64,000 nucleotides of DNA. It comes from Nemertoderma westbladi (taxonomy: Eukaryota > Xenacoelomorpha > Nemertodermatida > Nemertodermatidae). A program made the translations under genes and the position numbers. The first letter of the stretch is position 1, and each line of letters begins with the position of its first letter. The stretch is taken from contig JAUCBJ010008464.1 of the NCBI GenBank assembly GCA_032718475.1, positions 62,001 to 126,000 on the forward strand, in the 5' to 3' direction. Of the stretch, positions 10,191 to 23,100 are shown one piece after another. Below the pieces are notes generated by a model. The model was not told where the DNA came from, did no database searches, and saw only the letters and a program-made list of their open reading frames with translations.

Positions 10191-10500
10191 ATTAGTGAAT
10201 CACTTAACTGATTCATCAATGGATAACATATCTATGTCTAGCTGACCATCCGCTGACTTTGTTCATTTCTTATTTTGTTAAATTTTTATGATACTTGTGT
10301 AATTTTTTAAATATTATTTTTAAATATTTGCCTTACTAGTCAGCATCTGTGTACCAGTACCAAGCGTACAGTATAAAAGTACAGTAAGTAAGCGTACGGT
10401 AGAAAAAGGGTGGAAAGAAGGATCTAGACGATGCTAGTGGGGCTGCAGCCGATAGCGAAGATGAATGAATATTATATATCGATAAAAACTTGGCCCTAAT

Positions 10501-11177
10501 TACGTTACGGATAACTTTATGAAACTGGATGTACGTTTCGGTTAACTTTATGAAACTGGATGTACGTTTCGGTTAACTTTATGAAACTGGATGTACGTTT
10601 CGGTTAACTTTATGAAAGTGGATGTACGTTTCGGTTAACTTTATGAAACTGGATGTACGTTTCGGTTAACTTTATGAAAGTGGATGTACGTTTCGGTTAA
10701 CTTTATGAAACTGGATGTACGTTTCGGTTAACTTTATGAAAGTGGATGTACGTTTCGGTTAACTTTATGAAAGTGGATGTACGTTTCGGTTAACTTTATG
10801 AAAGTGGATGTACGTTTCGGTTAACTTTATGAAACTGGATGTACGTTTCGGTTAACTTTATGAAAGTGGATGTACGTTTCGGTTAACTTTATGAAACTGG
10901 ATGTACGTTTCGGTTAACTTTATGAAACTGGATGTACGTTTCGGTTAACTTTATGAAAGTGGATGTACGTTTCGGTTAACTTTATGAAACTGGATGTACG
11001 TTTCGGTTAACTTTATGAAACTGGATGTACGTTTCGGTTAACTTTATGAAACTGGATGTACGTTTCGGTTAACTTTATGAAAGTGGATGTACGTTTCGGT
11101 TAACTTTATGAAACTGGATGTACGTTTCGGTTAACTTTATGAAACTGGATGTACGTTTCGGTTAACTTTATGAAACG
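10501..11177. repeat. 31-bp satellite array, about 21 units
   Basis: CGGTTAACTTTATGAAA recurs every 31 bp from about 10508 to 11177 with almost no variation except at one site: GAAAC versus GAAAG before TGGATGTACG. Read in order, the 21 units carry C,C,C,G,C,G,C,G,G,G,C,G,C,C,G,C,C,C,G,C,C. The last copy is truncated (GAAACGGATGAG). The first unit has CGGATAAC in place of CGGTTAAC. There are no spacers, so this is not a CRISPR array. Confidence 0.95.
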
Positions 11178-11685
11178 GATGAGTCCGGTAGCAACCTACG
11201 GGTCTCTGAACTATAGATCTAAGCCTCCCATTGATAAATAAAAATTCCACAAATTTCTAATTCCGAATTCCAAAAATTCCACATTTCTAAAGCCTACTTT
11301 ATAGTGTTATAGAAATTAAATTCAGAATTTCATACAAGAAAAAATCATACATAATTATTGATTTTTTCATTGATCAATTACACGAGATTATGAATTTAAG
11401 CTTATGGTTTTAACACTTGAATTTGTTCAAAATTACATTTCACTGTATGTAACTGGCAATTTGAAAATCTATCGTAATGTGATAATAACGTGTATTATTA
11501 ATATTATATCTAATACATAATTAAAATATATACATAATTATTATATGTAATATTGATTAATCATAAGTAATGTGTTAATTGTGAGTTAATACAATATAAT
11601 TTTGTCAATATTAAGTGGCAAAGTTGTCTTCGGCCGTTAGGCCAGGGAAAACATTACGCACAAAGTCTGACGACTTGTTTCCAGA
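11178..11685. other. No gene; AT-rich
   Basis: AT-rich sequence between the satellite and the MITE. I see no coding region or repeat of note. Confidence 0.5.
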
Positions 11686-11688
11686 TAA

Positions 11689-12202
11689 GGGGGCGTTCAT
11701 AAAGTATGTCACGCACTAGGGGAGGGGGGGGGGGGTAGAGCTTTCGTGACATTTTGTGACAGGTGGGAGGGGGGTGTCGACCTTTGTGACGGTCACGGCG
11801 ATGCTCTACGGTATGCTTTAATGTTAGATTGACTTTGACTAACACATTTGTAGATGAGTGGGAAACTTTAAGGAAAAAACAATAAACTCAATAACATTGA
11901 ATTTAATCCCTAACATTAACAGGGCACCCCTGTCTAGTCTGCCTTGTACATGTACAGTATTGTAGTTTGAAGCTGCTAAAGTATGTATAGGCTTTTAGTA
12001 AGAACTACTTCAGTCAAAATGTTTCACTTTCTATTGTGCTTTCTAACTGTTATTAAATTACTGAAATAAAATATTTTTCGTCTAGGGGGGGGGGGGGGGT
12101 TATAAATTTACGAAAATAGGTTTTTTGTGACAGAAGGGGGGGGGGGGGGGGGGGGGGTCAAAAAAATGGAAAATTTGCGTGACATACTTTATGAACGCCA
12201 CC
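11689..12202. mobile_element. PIF/Harbinger-like MITE with TAA target duplications
   Basis: Terminal inverted repeats of 27 bp, one mismatch apart, begin GGGGGCGTTCATAAAG at the left (11689-11715) and end CTTTATGAACGCCACC at the right (12176-12202). TAA flanks both sides (11686-11688 and 12203-12205). A 3-bp TAA/TTA duplication and GG-starting TIRs fit the PIF/Harbinger superfamily. The 514-bp element has no transposase frame. It contains homopolymer G runs of about 13, 15 and 24 (near 11724, 12086 and 12136) and repeated GTGACA motifs. Confidence 0.8.
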
Positions 12203-12224
12203 TAATTCCACCATATTTTTATTC

Positions 12225-12410
12225 ACCAGAGGATACTCCAGTACCCATTAAAGGACGCCCTTGAGAAATGCGCCCTAGCTCGTCCCTTTAAAGCGTTCGT
12301 CCTGAAACGAAAACTCTCCCGACCCCTTTGCGGGGATCGAACCCATGACCTCTGGAGAGATGTTAATTAAAGGCAACGGATTAACACTACACAAACTACA
12401 AGGGCGGGAA
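12225..12410 (-). repeat. tRNA-derived SINE-like sequence
   Basis: The minus strand reads GGGTTCGATCCCCG at about 12337-12350, a good RNA polymerase III B box. A weaker A-box-like segment (GTGTTAATCCGTTG) lies about 35 bp upstream. The segment after the B box (toward 12240) is not tRNA-like, as expected for a SINE body. No tRNA cloverleaf closes, so this is not a tRNA gene. Confidence 0.5.
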
Positions 12411-14235
12411 GAACATAAAAAATGTTAGATTTTTGCTTTATCAAATGTGGCGTCGAATGCTGGACATTGACATTGACATATAGATTATCTATCATTACTA
12501 ATATCAATATTAATCATAACAACACATTTTGATGCTAACAAATACAATAGTATTTGGAATTTCTCTGAATGCTATTTTTAATGCAACCACGGCGACAATA
12601 AACCGAGAGGATCATAGATTCGAGCTGAGTTTCAGCAGAGTAAGTGCAATACAAAAGACCGCAACTACTTAAATTTATGCAAAAAAACCGTAAGTCAACA
12701 AGACTTGCGGTTTTTTGTCATCAGAATTTAATGAGGATTTCACATCTGGAAATGGCTTGGCGAGATCTGTTGTATGCATTTTCAATAATTACCAGAAGTA
12801 GCTCCGATGAGAGAAAGCTTGTAATTTAACTGATGTTATTAATTCCATTAGTCATCTGAGGTCAACCCACCCTACCCTAACTGTTTAATATGAGAATGCC
12901 TTCTTAGGTTGTTTCGAGTTATCACTGTCTACGGTCTGACCGTCAAGATGTAAATTTAGACAGAGCCAGATAAGATAATAGCAATTGTCTGGAATATGTG
13001 ATTATTTGACGTTAATTAATTGTAAAGATAATTTAAAGATAAATTGTTATAAAGATACTTATTGTACTTATATTACGTAAATTTAATGTTTGAATAAAGT
13101 GATTCGTTATTGTGTTTTAAGAGTAATTTACCGACCATGTCTTTGAATAAAGTTTTAGTGTTATTTAAAACAATTAGAAATAAAGAGAATAAGAGAACAG
13201 TATGTGTCAAACTGTGCAATGAGTATCCAGTACAGTAGAGGCGAAAACTCCGTTGTCTTAATTATTGCAATTTTTATGTTATCAAGTTTGATTTAATTTA
13301 ATCATTTCATTATTTTGCTGTAATTTTCTTACAGATATTTGATTGACATTATTTTTGAGTTCTCGGATTTTCAGATGTAGTTATTTCAAAAGCTTATATG
13401 TGAAGGTAGTAGACTGTCTGTGAAATAGGCAAATTCAACGAATTTGTAATTTCATATTTAAGTTAAAGGTCGACACAGATTTTTGCCTCAGGATATTTTC
13501 CTACAGTATGTCACTTTCTTAATAATAATTGTAAGTAAATAAGTTTAAATGGTAACTGGAAGTCAAACAATTATTTTCAATTTTTTTCAAAAAACAAATA
13601 TTTATTTATTTACAACAATTTTATTGACTTTACTTTAATTGACATGTTTTTGATAATCATATGTGATGTTAAACATAGTTTACAACTGTGGTTGATATAT
13701 AAACCATTCAGCAGCTTTACTTAACTACGGTAATTACTACTAAAAAACGTGGGAATAAAAAAACTAAAATAATGGATGAACCAGTGATGTGGGTATAGAA
13801 CAACAATAAGGAAGGATTCTATTTATTCATGTACTTCAAAATTATATTTATGTATATATTTTTATTCTTAAATTGTTACCTTTTCTTCCGAATATAACCC
13901 AAAATCCTGAGAAAATATGTAAAATAATATTTATTTCCTTAGGGAAAAAAAGTAACCCATATGTTTGCAGTAACCCGTATATTTATTTTTCAAAATGATG
14001 ATTTTAATGCACTTTCATGCCACGAAATCATGACATTTTCATTTTTGCTAGGTCGCAATGAATAAAATGAAAGGAGTTGGTGATACGCAATCCCGGAATC
14101 CCCTTGTAGGACGCCACGTAGTTGGCGAATTGTATTCGAGAAACGCACGCCATCGAACACCCGGGAGTAATTATCTAAGAGTTATTTGATGATGTCGTAT
14201 GTCTTTCCTTTGATACCGTTAAAAGTATATTAATC
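12411..14235. other. No gene; AT-rich intergenic stretch
   Basis: About 1.8 kb with no convincing frame. The 61-codon frame at 12644-12829 has no motif. The only structure noted is a hairpin at 12681-12716: AAAAAACCGTAAGT, a 7-nt loop and ACTTGCGGTTTTTT, 14 pairs with one G-T. Confidence 0.5.
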
Positions 14236-16773
14236 ACGTTACACTGAGTAACGGTATCGGTAACTAACTACTAGGCTTACAGTTGATACTGAATTCCTAG
14301 ACTTGCTTTAACTGTCATTATAGTAGTAGGCATTCAACTGTAAAATAAATTATGGCTGACACAAAGCAAACACTGTCAGATAGTCTCCTAGAAAGAACAG
14401 TCTGCGACTCAGATAGGAGTGCAGAACATCTGAGACCGAAGTCCAAGTCCCCTCCTACTGTAAGAAAGGTCATCCCTACAGTAGTAGTATCAGACCCTAG
14501 GCTAGTAAAGCATCATAGGTCTATTATAGGCACTAGATCTCAAGTTAAGCGAGACCAAGAGACGGCTGTTAAACAGCAGCTCAGCACCCGAGCCGAGAAC
14601 TTATTTCTCAGCGGCACGATAACTCTAGTAGTTCAGACACTGAAGAGTTGACGCCCGAGATCGGAGCAAGGATGGCGGAAGCGGTTTATCCAGATCCACT
14701 TCTAATTCTTTCTGGAGCCGTACTCACCAGAGTATTGATCGCTGTGGAGGAACATCAAGCCGATTGGATGAGAAATAAGAGATCGACCAGGGACAGCTAT
14801 GCAGGATATACGACGGAGGAACTAAGGTCAATTGTAGAGACGCAATGGAACTTCCCCGGACCCGGACTCCCGTTTAACTTATTGGAAGCTTCCTGGGAGG
14901 ACTTATACTGAATGGGAATAGTAAAGGACACTAGAGATCCAGCTGTATGGAAGAGGTCGGCAGCAGGATATGTCCAGGGATTCTTCAGCTTTTTGGAGCG
15001 ATTAGAGGAACACCTATTTCAACAACGCCAAGGACCTCAAGAGTAGGGAGAGCTGCTTTATCAAGTGTGAGAACGAATTTTACGGATCAGACTAATCCTT
15101 CCAGCCTTTGAGGAAGCCTCGAAGAGAAGCCAAGATACGTCGTTGCAAGTGGCTGTAAAGACTTGGTTCCAATGAGTGAGTCTTAAAGTCCAGGGAACGA
15201 CACAATGGAAAGTTCAGCTAACTGAGCGCATGACCCACGGAGAATCAACAGATGCTACCTTTTCTCAGGTGGAAGGCGAAGCTACATCCGAGAAACCTCA
15301 GAAGAAGGATGCTATTGACATCTATCTGTTGGACTATCAACGATTTATAGGTGATAAAGAGCTAAGGAGACGGCTAGCTGGACTTCACCCTAATAGTGAG
15401 GGAGCCAAATTTGTGTTTGACTCGTTAGATGCGGAAATATTAGGCTAAATTGGATGAAAGCATCCTCATCACTATGGAACAGGAAGAACAAATAAAGAAA
15501 CGACAAATAGAAGACCGAAAGTTGGCAGCAGCGGCAGAAGCTGAAAGAAAGGCGGCGGAAGCTGAAATGTCAGCGGCAGCAGCAGCGGCAGCAGCTGAAA
15601 GAAAAGCGGCAGTGGCAGAAGCAGAAAGGAAGGCATCTGAAGCGACTACCCAACTAGAGCTGGAGAACCTTCAGGCGAAACAAGATTACTTAAATAAACA
15701 AAGAACAGCTACTCAGATGCAACTGCTAAGTCGATCCACTCCCAGAAGACAGGGATTTACCTCCTCAGATGAAGGTGATACAACGGATCCTGAGGGTAAA
15801 GGTATTCAATCTCATTCAAGCGGACGTAGAAGAGCACCACACCGGCAGAAGTTGCCTAATTTGCCTCCAGCGGTGAGAAGGCAACTAGCTAGTGTAGACT
15901 TAAGTAATCCTGAGCCTACAGACCAAATTATTAGAGTAAAAAGACTCCCTACTATAGTAGATGAGCCCGAAATAATTAGGCCTGTCATTGAAGCCACTCC
16001 TGTGATAGAGACCCCTGCACTTCCAGAACCTAACTCTAAATTCCCTTTGCACAGTACTAAACTACCTGTGCCCAGTAGACAAGCACCTGAACCACATCCA
16101 TTCCTGGACGCTGAGCAAGACATAAATGACTTGTCTCCCGTCATCCCTACGCGTCACCCAGCTACCATGTTGGCGGCTCCCGCTTCAGCGGTTGAGTGGG
16201 TGGACGAGGGACGGCGGGGGATGAATCAGTTGCTCGGGCAGCTGGAGGACCATAAGAACAGGTCTTTCCAGCAGGTCCGAGAATTGGAAGGGACTGTTCA
16301 GCAGTTAAAGGGAACAGTGAGAGAGAGTAGGTTAGAGTTGCAAGAAGTACAACAAAGTATCGCTTTAGAGTGCGATAAATTAGTAAATATACAAATGGGT
16401 ATACCACCACCCCCTGTAACAATGTGTCAACCTGTTAGGTCTGAAGTATTTCATGCGCAAGGTGTGGAGCCTACACGCATCTATACTGCTAGTGAAGTAG
16501 AAACTCCTATAGTCAACCCTATTAAGGTTGACAATGATATTCCATATAGACCTGATAATAATCCAAGAAATTTATATACTGATAACTCAATATTAAATAA
16601 TACGATGGCCCAAGAAAGTTTTACGTGTCAAATGGCTAGAACTGAGGCCCGTCAAGCGGTAAAGGTGGGAGAGATTGTCAAGTTTAATGGAGATGAGATG
16701 AAATGGTTACCTTTTAATGAATATTATAAAGATAACATACAGAACTCTGTACTATCTAACGGAGAGAAACTCT
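14236..16773 (+). pseudogene. BEL copy A: Gag remnant
   Basis: Homologous to the start of the Gag of copies B and C from about 115 bp before the ATG (14352) through the NSVLSNGEKL block. Frames shift near 14640 (14352-14651 then 14648-14911), with a TGA after WEDLY and further stops up to 15176. From 15450 the frame is open to the junction: Ala/Glu/Lys-rich coiled coil, TDPEG segment, YTASEVETP block and the beginning of the DUF1759-like capsid region. At 16773/16774 it abuts a truncated minus-strand LTR of copy B. Most likely it is the 5' half of the element whose 3' half is copy D. Confidence 0.85.
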
Positions 16774-16774
16774 G

Positions 16775-17096
16775 CGGAGGTTTCTGTACAAAAAGCAGGA
16801 GAATCGCTCTGATTGGTTGACCAAACAAAGAAACACCAGAGAACAAGGAAAAAAGCTACACGTGTACAGATCAGCTGTTAGCTGTCGTCATAGTAACTAC
16901 ACTGTTTCAAGAGGATTTTGCGTATTGCGACATAGAATTGCTAATTATGTCCGCTAAAGTACACATACAGAAGAAATGGCTTTTTATGTCCACTAAAACA
17001 CCAGTACAGTAAGGATACGGCCTTTTATGCCTGTTAAACCAACTACAGAGTACTTTACGGGGAAAATAACCGGCTAATTCCGCAAAAGCTTTTACA
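16775..17096 (-). repeat. Copy B 3' LTR, truncated
   Basis: The minus strand starts TGTAAAAGCTTTTGCGG directly after the purine-rich CCCATTTTCTGGGAGCGG. It matches the first 322 bp of the LTR at 27354-27676 with only a few differences. It then breaks into the Gag of copy A at 16774, with a short shared CGGAGG at the breakpoint. Confidence 0.9.
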
Positions 17097-17174
17097 CCGC
17101 TCCCAGAAAATGGGATTTTAGTCTATAAAATATAAAAAATCACAGTTTCTAAAATAGAAAAATACTTTAAACAG

Positions 17175-18534
17175 TTAGTCTTTCTTACACGGACGGCGTT
17201 TATGCAGTTTTTTGTGGCTAGCAAGAGTCCTTTTCCCTTTGGGGCGAGCCACTTTACTAGGAGAGCCATAACTCCTGGGTAAAGGGTGCAATACAATTGC
17301 ATCTGAAGGTTTAGGGTTACGGTCGATGTCTCGTCCATTTCGATATGCTTCTCCTCGAGCTGATTTTCCTCCGCTTATCATTGGATGCGTTCGTCCAAAA
17401 CTCTTGCAGAGAATAGGGTCGTCCAAGTTCGATATCTTCTTAGAGATTCTGAATTTCCTGATCGAATTGAGATAAAGTTAATTCGTTTACCGCTTGGACT
17501 TGCTACCGTAATTTACGTTTCTCTAAACAATTGTAGGTTCATTTTCCGCTCTTTTGACGAATAGTGTCCAACGCGTTTCGTACAACTCTCTCCTCCGCCT
17601 CGGTGACAGGTTGTATCGGGTTAAACGGGGACGATGATACGGTTGAATGACGATATTAGATGTCCGCATCCCAATCCGACTAGGTAAGATGGGCGAATAT
17701 TTAGGGAGCCCACAATCGGAGTGCCACCGACTAACTGTTCGGGTAGCACTAGATCTTTGAACAGTGAGTACAGTTCGGGAGGATCCATGATACTATTAGG
17801 ATCAAGAGTCTGGGTTCTCACTAGGGAGTGAGGAGGTCTGATCGAGTATTCCGGAACTCGGATCATAGGTTTATTTAAGGATCGTTTGAATCGAGCGAGC
17901 GTAGGTGATACATCGAACAAGTTTCGCTCGAAACTCCCGTAAATATAGCGAGTAAAACCGTGTTTAAAGCAACGTCTCTACGGATGTTTATGTCTTTCCG
18001 TTTGTTGGTTGGGTCTTGGGCATTCATCGTAATAATACCAAAGACACACGTCTTGTAGGGGAAACGCGGGTGATATTTATTCGGTTTTACAACGTTTCTC
18101 TCAAGGATTCCAAATATACGTTGGAGTTACCGCGTTTATCTGGTTCTTTAACGTCTTCTCTTTCGAGTCGATTTCGAATAGAATTTTCGCATTCTATTTT
18201 CAGTTTATCGTTCCGACTCCGCTGGGTGGGATATTTAAATAGTACCATTTCCCTTTTCGGTGTCGAAATCATCCGTATCGTGTAAATCGATAGGATGGCC
18301 GGTAGTTAAGAAGTCCATATACGTACCATTATGATGCGTATAGCGAACGGTGAACTTTCTATAATCCAATTCACGCGTAAGTTGCTCCTGGGACATTGGC
18401 GGTTCGATATAACGAACATCGTCCTCCGTAGTAGTTGGACCAACGTCACCGCGTATCAAGCTATCGACAAACGCTTGTAAAGGTAGAGTATATCGCTCCC
18501 TGATACCAAGATCATCTTCTATCAACTCAGACAT
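17175..18534 (-). pseudogene. BEL ORF3, copy B (decayed)
   Basis: Third reading frame of this BEL family, 3' of pol and in the same orientation. The first 99 codons (18534-18235) begin M-S-E-L-I-E-D-D-L-G-I and hold the acidic N-terminal domain. A shifted frame continues it (ending near 18087). A segment shared with copy D lies at 17920-17621 (LARFKRSLNKPMIRVPEYS). The C-terminal basic tail ends at 17175 (KVARPKGKRTL, KKD). Several frame changes and an internal deletion relative to copy D make it non-functional. I do not recognise the protein; see the copy D entry for its features. Confidence 0.75.
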
Positions 18535-20165
18535 ATCTGCTATATGAGTTTATCAATATTATAATGAGTTTACATTTAGGCTAGCGGGCGTCGCTGCCTA
18601 CCCCTCTCTGCCCCCGGACAGCGCAAGATCCTCAGCACTGGTGTACTTTCGCCGATGTGCCTATCGCCAACGTCATAGCTGCACAACGACCACAACAACC
18701 AGCGCGAGTCACTCCACCGTCCGTCCCAAAGGCTTAGATTTACTTCAGGTTCTTACTGGAGAGTTAGGGCTACTTTCACAATTGCGACTCGCTACTGTAA
18801 ACACACTTTAGTAGTAACATTCACCTATAAACGCACAAATTCCACACAACTGTCACAAATCGCACACATTCGGGCCATTTGTCCGTTAGTCAGTGCCTTC
18901 CAGAATGCCACGTTATTATTGGGTATCCTGGGATACTAGCAGTGCGCTATTTATTCCCTATGCTATTCAATGGGCAAGCTTTATTGTTCTTTTAACTCAC
19001 TTCTAATTCTAGCGTGGTTGTCGCCATGGTGACATTATGGAAAGCTAGCGGTAGAATTAGGGTAATTCTCATGCATACAGATCTGGGATGCTATTTAATA
19101 GTAATTCTTTAATGGTCAATATCCTCTCTATACATGATTTTATGAATTTTATCGGCTATTGACTACATATTGGAGATTCTCGCAGACTAATACACTTAAT
19201 AGAGTGAATCTCCGCTCCCATGATCTATTAATTAAAGGAATTTTGGGAATATTATAAATTGTATAAAAATGACAATTTATTAAATTCATTAAAACATGAA
19301 TTCAAATTTATTCCCGTAAATTTTATTATTTAATATTAAATGGACACAATTTTATTCCAGAACATGTCTGGGGACTAGGATCCTTGATTCTAGGAAATTG
19401 GTCTTTTTAAGAATATAGGTAAGTGCTACGATATCTTAATAGACTAGAATTTTAAAGGATCTAAAATTTGACAGATTTTGTAAATATTAATAATTAATAT
19501 TTAGGATGGGCACCAGTTTATTCCAGAACTTGTCTGGGGACGTTAACCACTGATTCTAGAATTTTGTCTTTCAAGTATATCGGTGGGTGCCGCGATATCT
19601 TAATCGACTAGAATTACAGCTGGTCAAAGGGTTTAACAGATTTATTTTGCGTTATACGCTACTGTTAAAGGGACATCACGCTACTATATGTATTATTTAA
19701 TATACGTTATGAGAGCAATATCGCACGAAGCAATGTCAGTGAGAAGAGGCAAGTCGTTTCCAAGGTCTACCCAGAGCTTGGTTTAGCCGAGACACGAGGA
19801 TCTGAATTTTGCATTCCTAATACTCTACTTTACGGTACTTGAATATAGTAGGAGCTTTATTGTACTTTAATAAGTACGGATATTTCATCTTACTGTAGTT
19901 ACGTATTTGTAATCTAACACGGACAGTAAGGAAAGAGAAAAAGAATTATTTCTCGCCGTCGCTGTAAATATATAATATATAAGTAATTAAGTAATAAACA
20001 CTAATATATATTGCACTAGTCTACTAAATAATCGCTAAAATAACATTCTACTAAATAAAATTAAAGAAAACGATTATAATAAAATTACATAATAATACAT
20101 ACATAAATATAAAATAATAAAAACAAATATAAAATAATATAGTCACACACCCACTCCAGACGATG
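18535..20165 (-). promoter_or_regulatory. Conserved pol-ORF3 spacer, copy B
   Basis: Non-coding but well conserved with the spacers of copies C (57286-58909) and D (30901-34297 without the Helitron). On the minus strand it holds two tandem modules with CCAGA...TCTGG hairpins (near 19545 and 19360). An inverted repeat CTAATTCTA / TAGAATTAG surrounds an X-box-like site (19020-19033), and TGTGTTTACAG (18795-18805) resembles a 3' splice acceptor. Conservation of non-coding sequence between diverged copies suggests cis-acting functions. Confidence 0.6.
19020..19033 (-). promoter_or_regulatory. X-box (RFX-type) motif, copy B
   Basis: The minus strand reads GTCACCATGGCGAC, which fits the X-box consensus RYYNYYATRRNRAC. 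It sits in the loop of a CTAATTCTA / TAGAATTAG inverted repeat about 0.5 kb before ORF3. Confidence 0.45.
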
Positions 20166-23100
20166 TTACGTTGGGGAGTCCCTAGATGTTTGTTGGATTA
20201 GGGAGGTGGTCGTGGGAAGAGTATCTTGCCTTCCATAGTTTCCGGACAGTTCTCGGTCTCTTTCCAGTAAACATAAACGACCAACTGGGCGATTGAGCTG
20301 CTGTGTCTCGAAGACAATTCCAGGTTTCCTCTTCGTCCTGGAATAGTGACGATAGAAACATCGCTTCAAATACACGACGGCCTTACAAAGCCGATTCCAT
20401 GATCTATAGTGGTCCATCGCTCCCGGCAGGAGAGGTGAGAGTCCCGGCGAGACGTCTGGTGTTCAAGATCTCCAGTCTCTCTCTCTGATCTCCACAACAG
20501 ATCGGTTCGCGGTGGGGGAGTTTAGATCCACAGCGTCGTCCCTGGCAATGTGTAATACAGACAGATCTATCACGGGTTTAAATAACCTTGATTTACTCGT
20601 CCGGGTTTTAGGTTTGACTTTCTCCGCTCCCTTGGCTTGTCTAATCTCAGCCGTGGTAAGATGGGGAGGCCATTCATCTTCTTTACTTAGGAAGTCGGGT
20701 CCACCTAACCAGTCTGGAGTATCTGTCAGTTCTTGAGGAGTTGCTTTTCTGGAAGCGATGTCGGCTAGATTAATTGTCTTGGGGCAATGTCTCCATTGAT
20801 CTACATTGGAGTTAATATCGTCATTATCTGAGGAGTATGGTGTTCCCTCAGTTGGATCGTCTACCTCACTGCTCTCCACTTCCCATTCTCTTACTTGATA
20901 TACCTGTTCTTTCGGTAATCTTTCCATGAGAGTTCTACGGGAAGGGCCAGTAAAGTACCAACCCACTCTAGTTCTTCCCGCATAAGCTTGTAGTGGTTGC
21001 GGTTGAGCAGGCCGTTTCTCCAATGTCTCGAGCGCTTCATGCGCGTTTTGACCGATGAGTATTTGCACTCCAGGGTAATCGGTGTTGAATCTAGGTATTT
21101 CAAGCTGCTGGGTGAAATCGTCCTCATCCCAGTTATAAGGTTCCACTTGGCTGGTAGCGAAGTTCTTTATCGCCACCATTTTTACTGACCTTATACTATG
21201 TTCTCCTAGTTCATCCTGGGGGGTAGACAACGCACCTACATAATAATCCGCTATTACTGTAGATTTCCAAACCTGCATAATTCCTGACATATTTAGCTTA
21301 GTTCGGAACTTGGGTTGTCCAGCAAAGATGTCTTCGGCTAGTTCTTTTTCGATGAATGTTCCTGTGCTACCGGAGTCAAGGAGGGCGTTCACTATATAAC
21401 TCCTTTTAGGTCCGTGGACCCTTAACTGTACTACAGGAAATTCTCGGATTCCTACATTGGAAGTTGGCGCTTTCCAAGATGGTTGTCTGTCAGAAGTAGT
21501 TAGGGTGAGGTCGCTGTCTGTGTCTTTTTCATACGTAAGTGCTCGATACACTGCGGTATTTATCATGTAACAGGATTCATCTTCGTCGGAGAATTCATCC
21601 GTATAGAATCCTTCCATCTCAGAACTTTGGTCAGTGTCGTTCACATCACTGAATTGGACATGTAGTTCGGAATCACTTACCTGACTCTGGCTGTTTCGCT
21701 CGAATTCAGTGTGCAACAAGATATGATGTTTCGCACCGCACTTTGCACACCTTGTGTCGGAGTAACAGGTTCGCCGTTGGTGTCCTTGTCTGAGGCAATT
21801 ATAAAACAACCGCTTATCCCACATGACTTCCCGTCTCTCCGTTAATGATTTCTTTAGGAATTCATCACACATATTCAAACGGTGGGTCCCGTCACATAGC
21901 ACACATTTCGGTTTGATGTTACTTACCTTATTTTGAGTAACGTTGTGCACACTCGTTCTTTCTTCGGGCTTTCTTACCTGAATTATCTTAGGAGACGTAG
22001 GAGGGGTTTTTCTTACCTGTTCTCTCCTGTCATTGGTTCGAGACCTGAATTTACTTACGTCTTTGGGCGTTTTGTTGACATAATAAGATCTTTCAGTGTC
22101 TTTCCCGCTGTCCTCTCCTTGAGAAGCCTGGCTTTCGCCGTCGTCGGTATAACACACTGGTGTTACCTTTCTCCTAGAAACGGATTTCTCACTTACCTTG
22201 TTTTCCGGTGTCTTCTCTCTGGACTGCTTTAGGAGCTGTAATTTCACTTCTCCATCTAAGAATGACATGAGATCAGCCATGGTAGGGTCTCGTCGTTGCT
22301 GTTCCATCATATATAACACTTTCTTATCCCAGCGTGTACCTACTCCACCCTTCGGTAAAGTAGAGGCCACAGCTCCAATAACCATAGAACTCTGATATTC
22401 ATGAGACTTACCTAGCCAATCTAATTATCTACAGATCTCCTGAATCTCATCGGAAAACTCTATAATCCCGCTGCTAATGAATTTTCGGGGCACTACCAAT
22501 TTTGCATACAAATACCTAGCTATGTTATTCCTATTACCATACCTGATGTTTAGGGTATCCCAAACTTGTCTTAATCCATCGGGATGTCCAATAAACTTTA
22601 ACGCCATTAACTTGGGAGATCCTTCCAAGCACTCGATGAGGAATCTAAGCTTCTCTCCGTTTGATAGCACAGAGTTCTGTATGTTATCTTTGTAATATTC
22701 ATTAAAAGGTAACCATTTCATCTCATCTCCATTGAACTTGACGATCTCTCCCACCTTTACCGCTTGACGGGCTTCGGTTCTAGCCATTTGACGCGTAAAA
22801 CTTTCTTGGGCCATCGTGTTATTTAATATCGAGTTATCGGTATATAAATTTCTCCGATTATTATCAAGTCTATATGGGATATCATTGTCAACAGGTTTAT
22901 AATTACCCTTAATAGGGTTTACTATAGGAGTTTCCACTTCGCTAGCAGTATAGATGCGTGTAGGCTCCACACCTTGCGCATGAAATACTTCAGACCTAAC
23001 AGGTTGACACATTGTTACAGGGGGTGGTGGTATACCCTTTTGTGTATTTACTAATTTATCGCGTTCTAACGCGATACTTTGCTGCACTTCTTGCAACTCT

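Noticed and set aside
9435-10200. 3' LTR of the gypsy element
   Set aside because: No stretch matches 3600-4100 beyond short AT-rich words, so I did not annotate an LTR pair.
10501-11177. CRISPR-like regular array
   Set aside because: The 31-bp units abut with no unique spacers, and the surrounding DNA is eukaryotic. It is a satellite.
11165-11200. Hammerhead-like GAAACGGATGAGTCCGG at the end of the satellite
   Set aside because: The core reads CGGATGA, not CTGATGA, and there is no GGAC-GAAA partner after it. It is the truncated last repeat joined to unique sequence.
12337-12350. A tRNA gene on the minus strand
   Set aside because: Only the B box and a weak A box are visible. No acceptor stem or cloverleaf closes, so I called it SINE-like.
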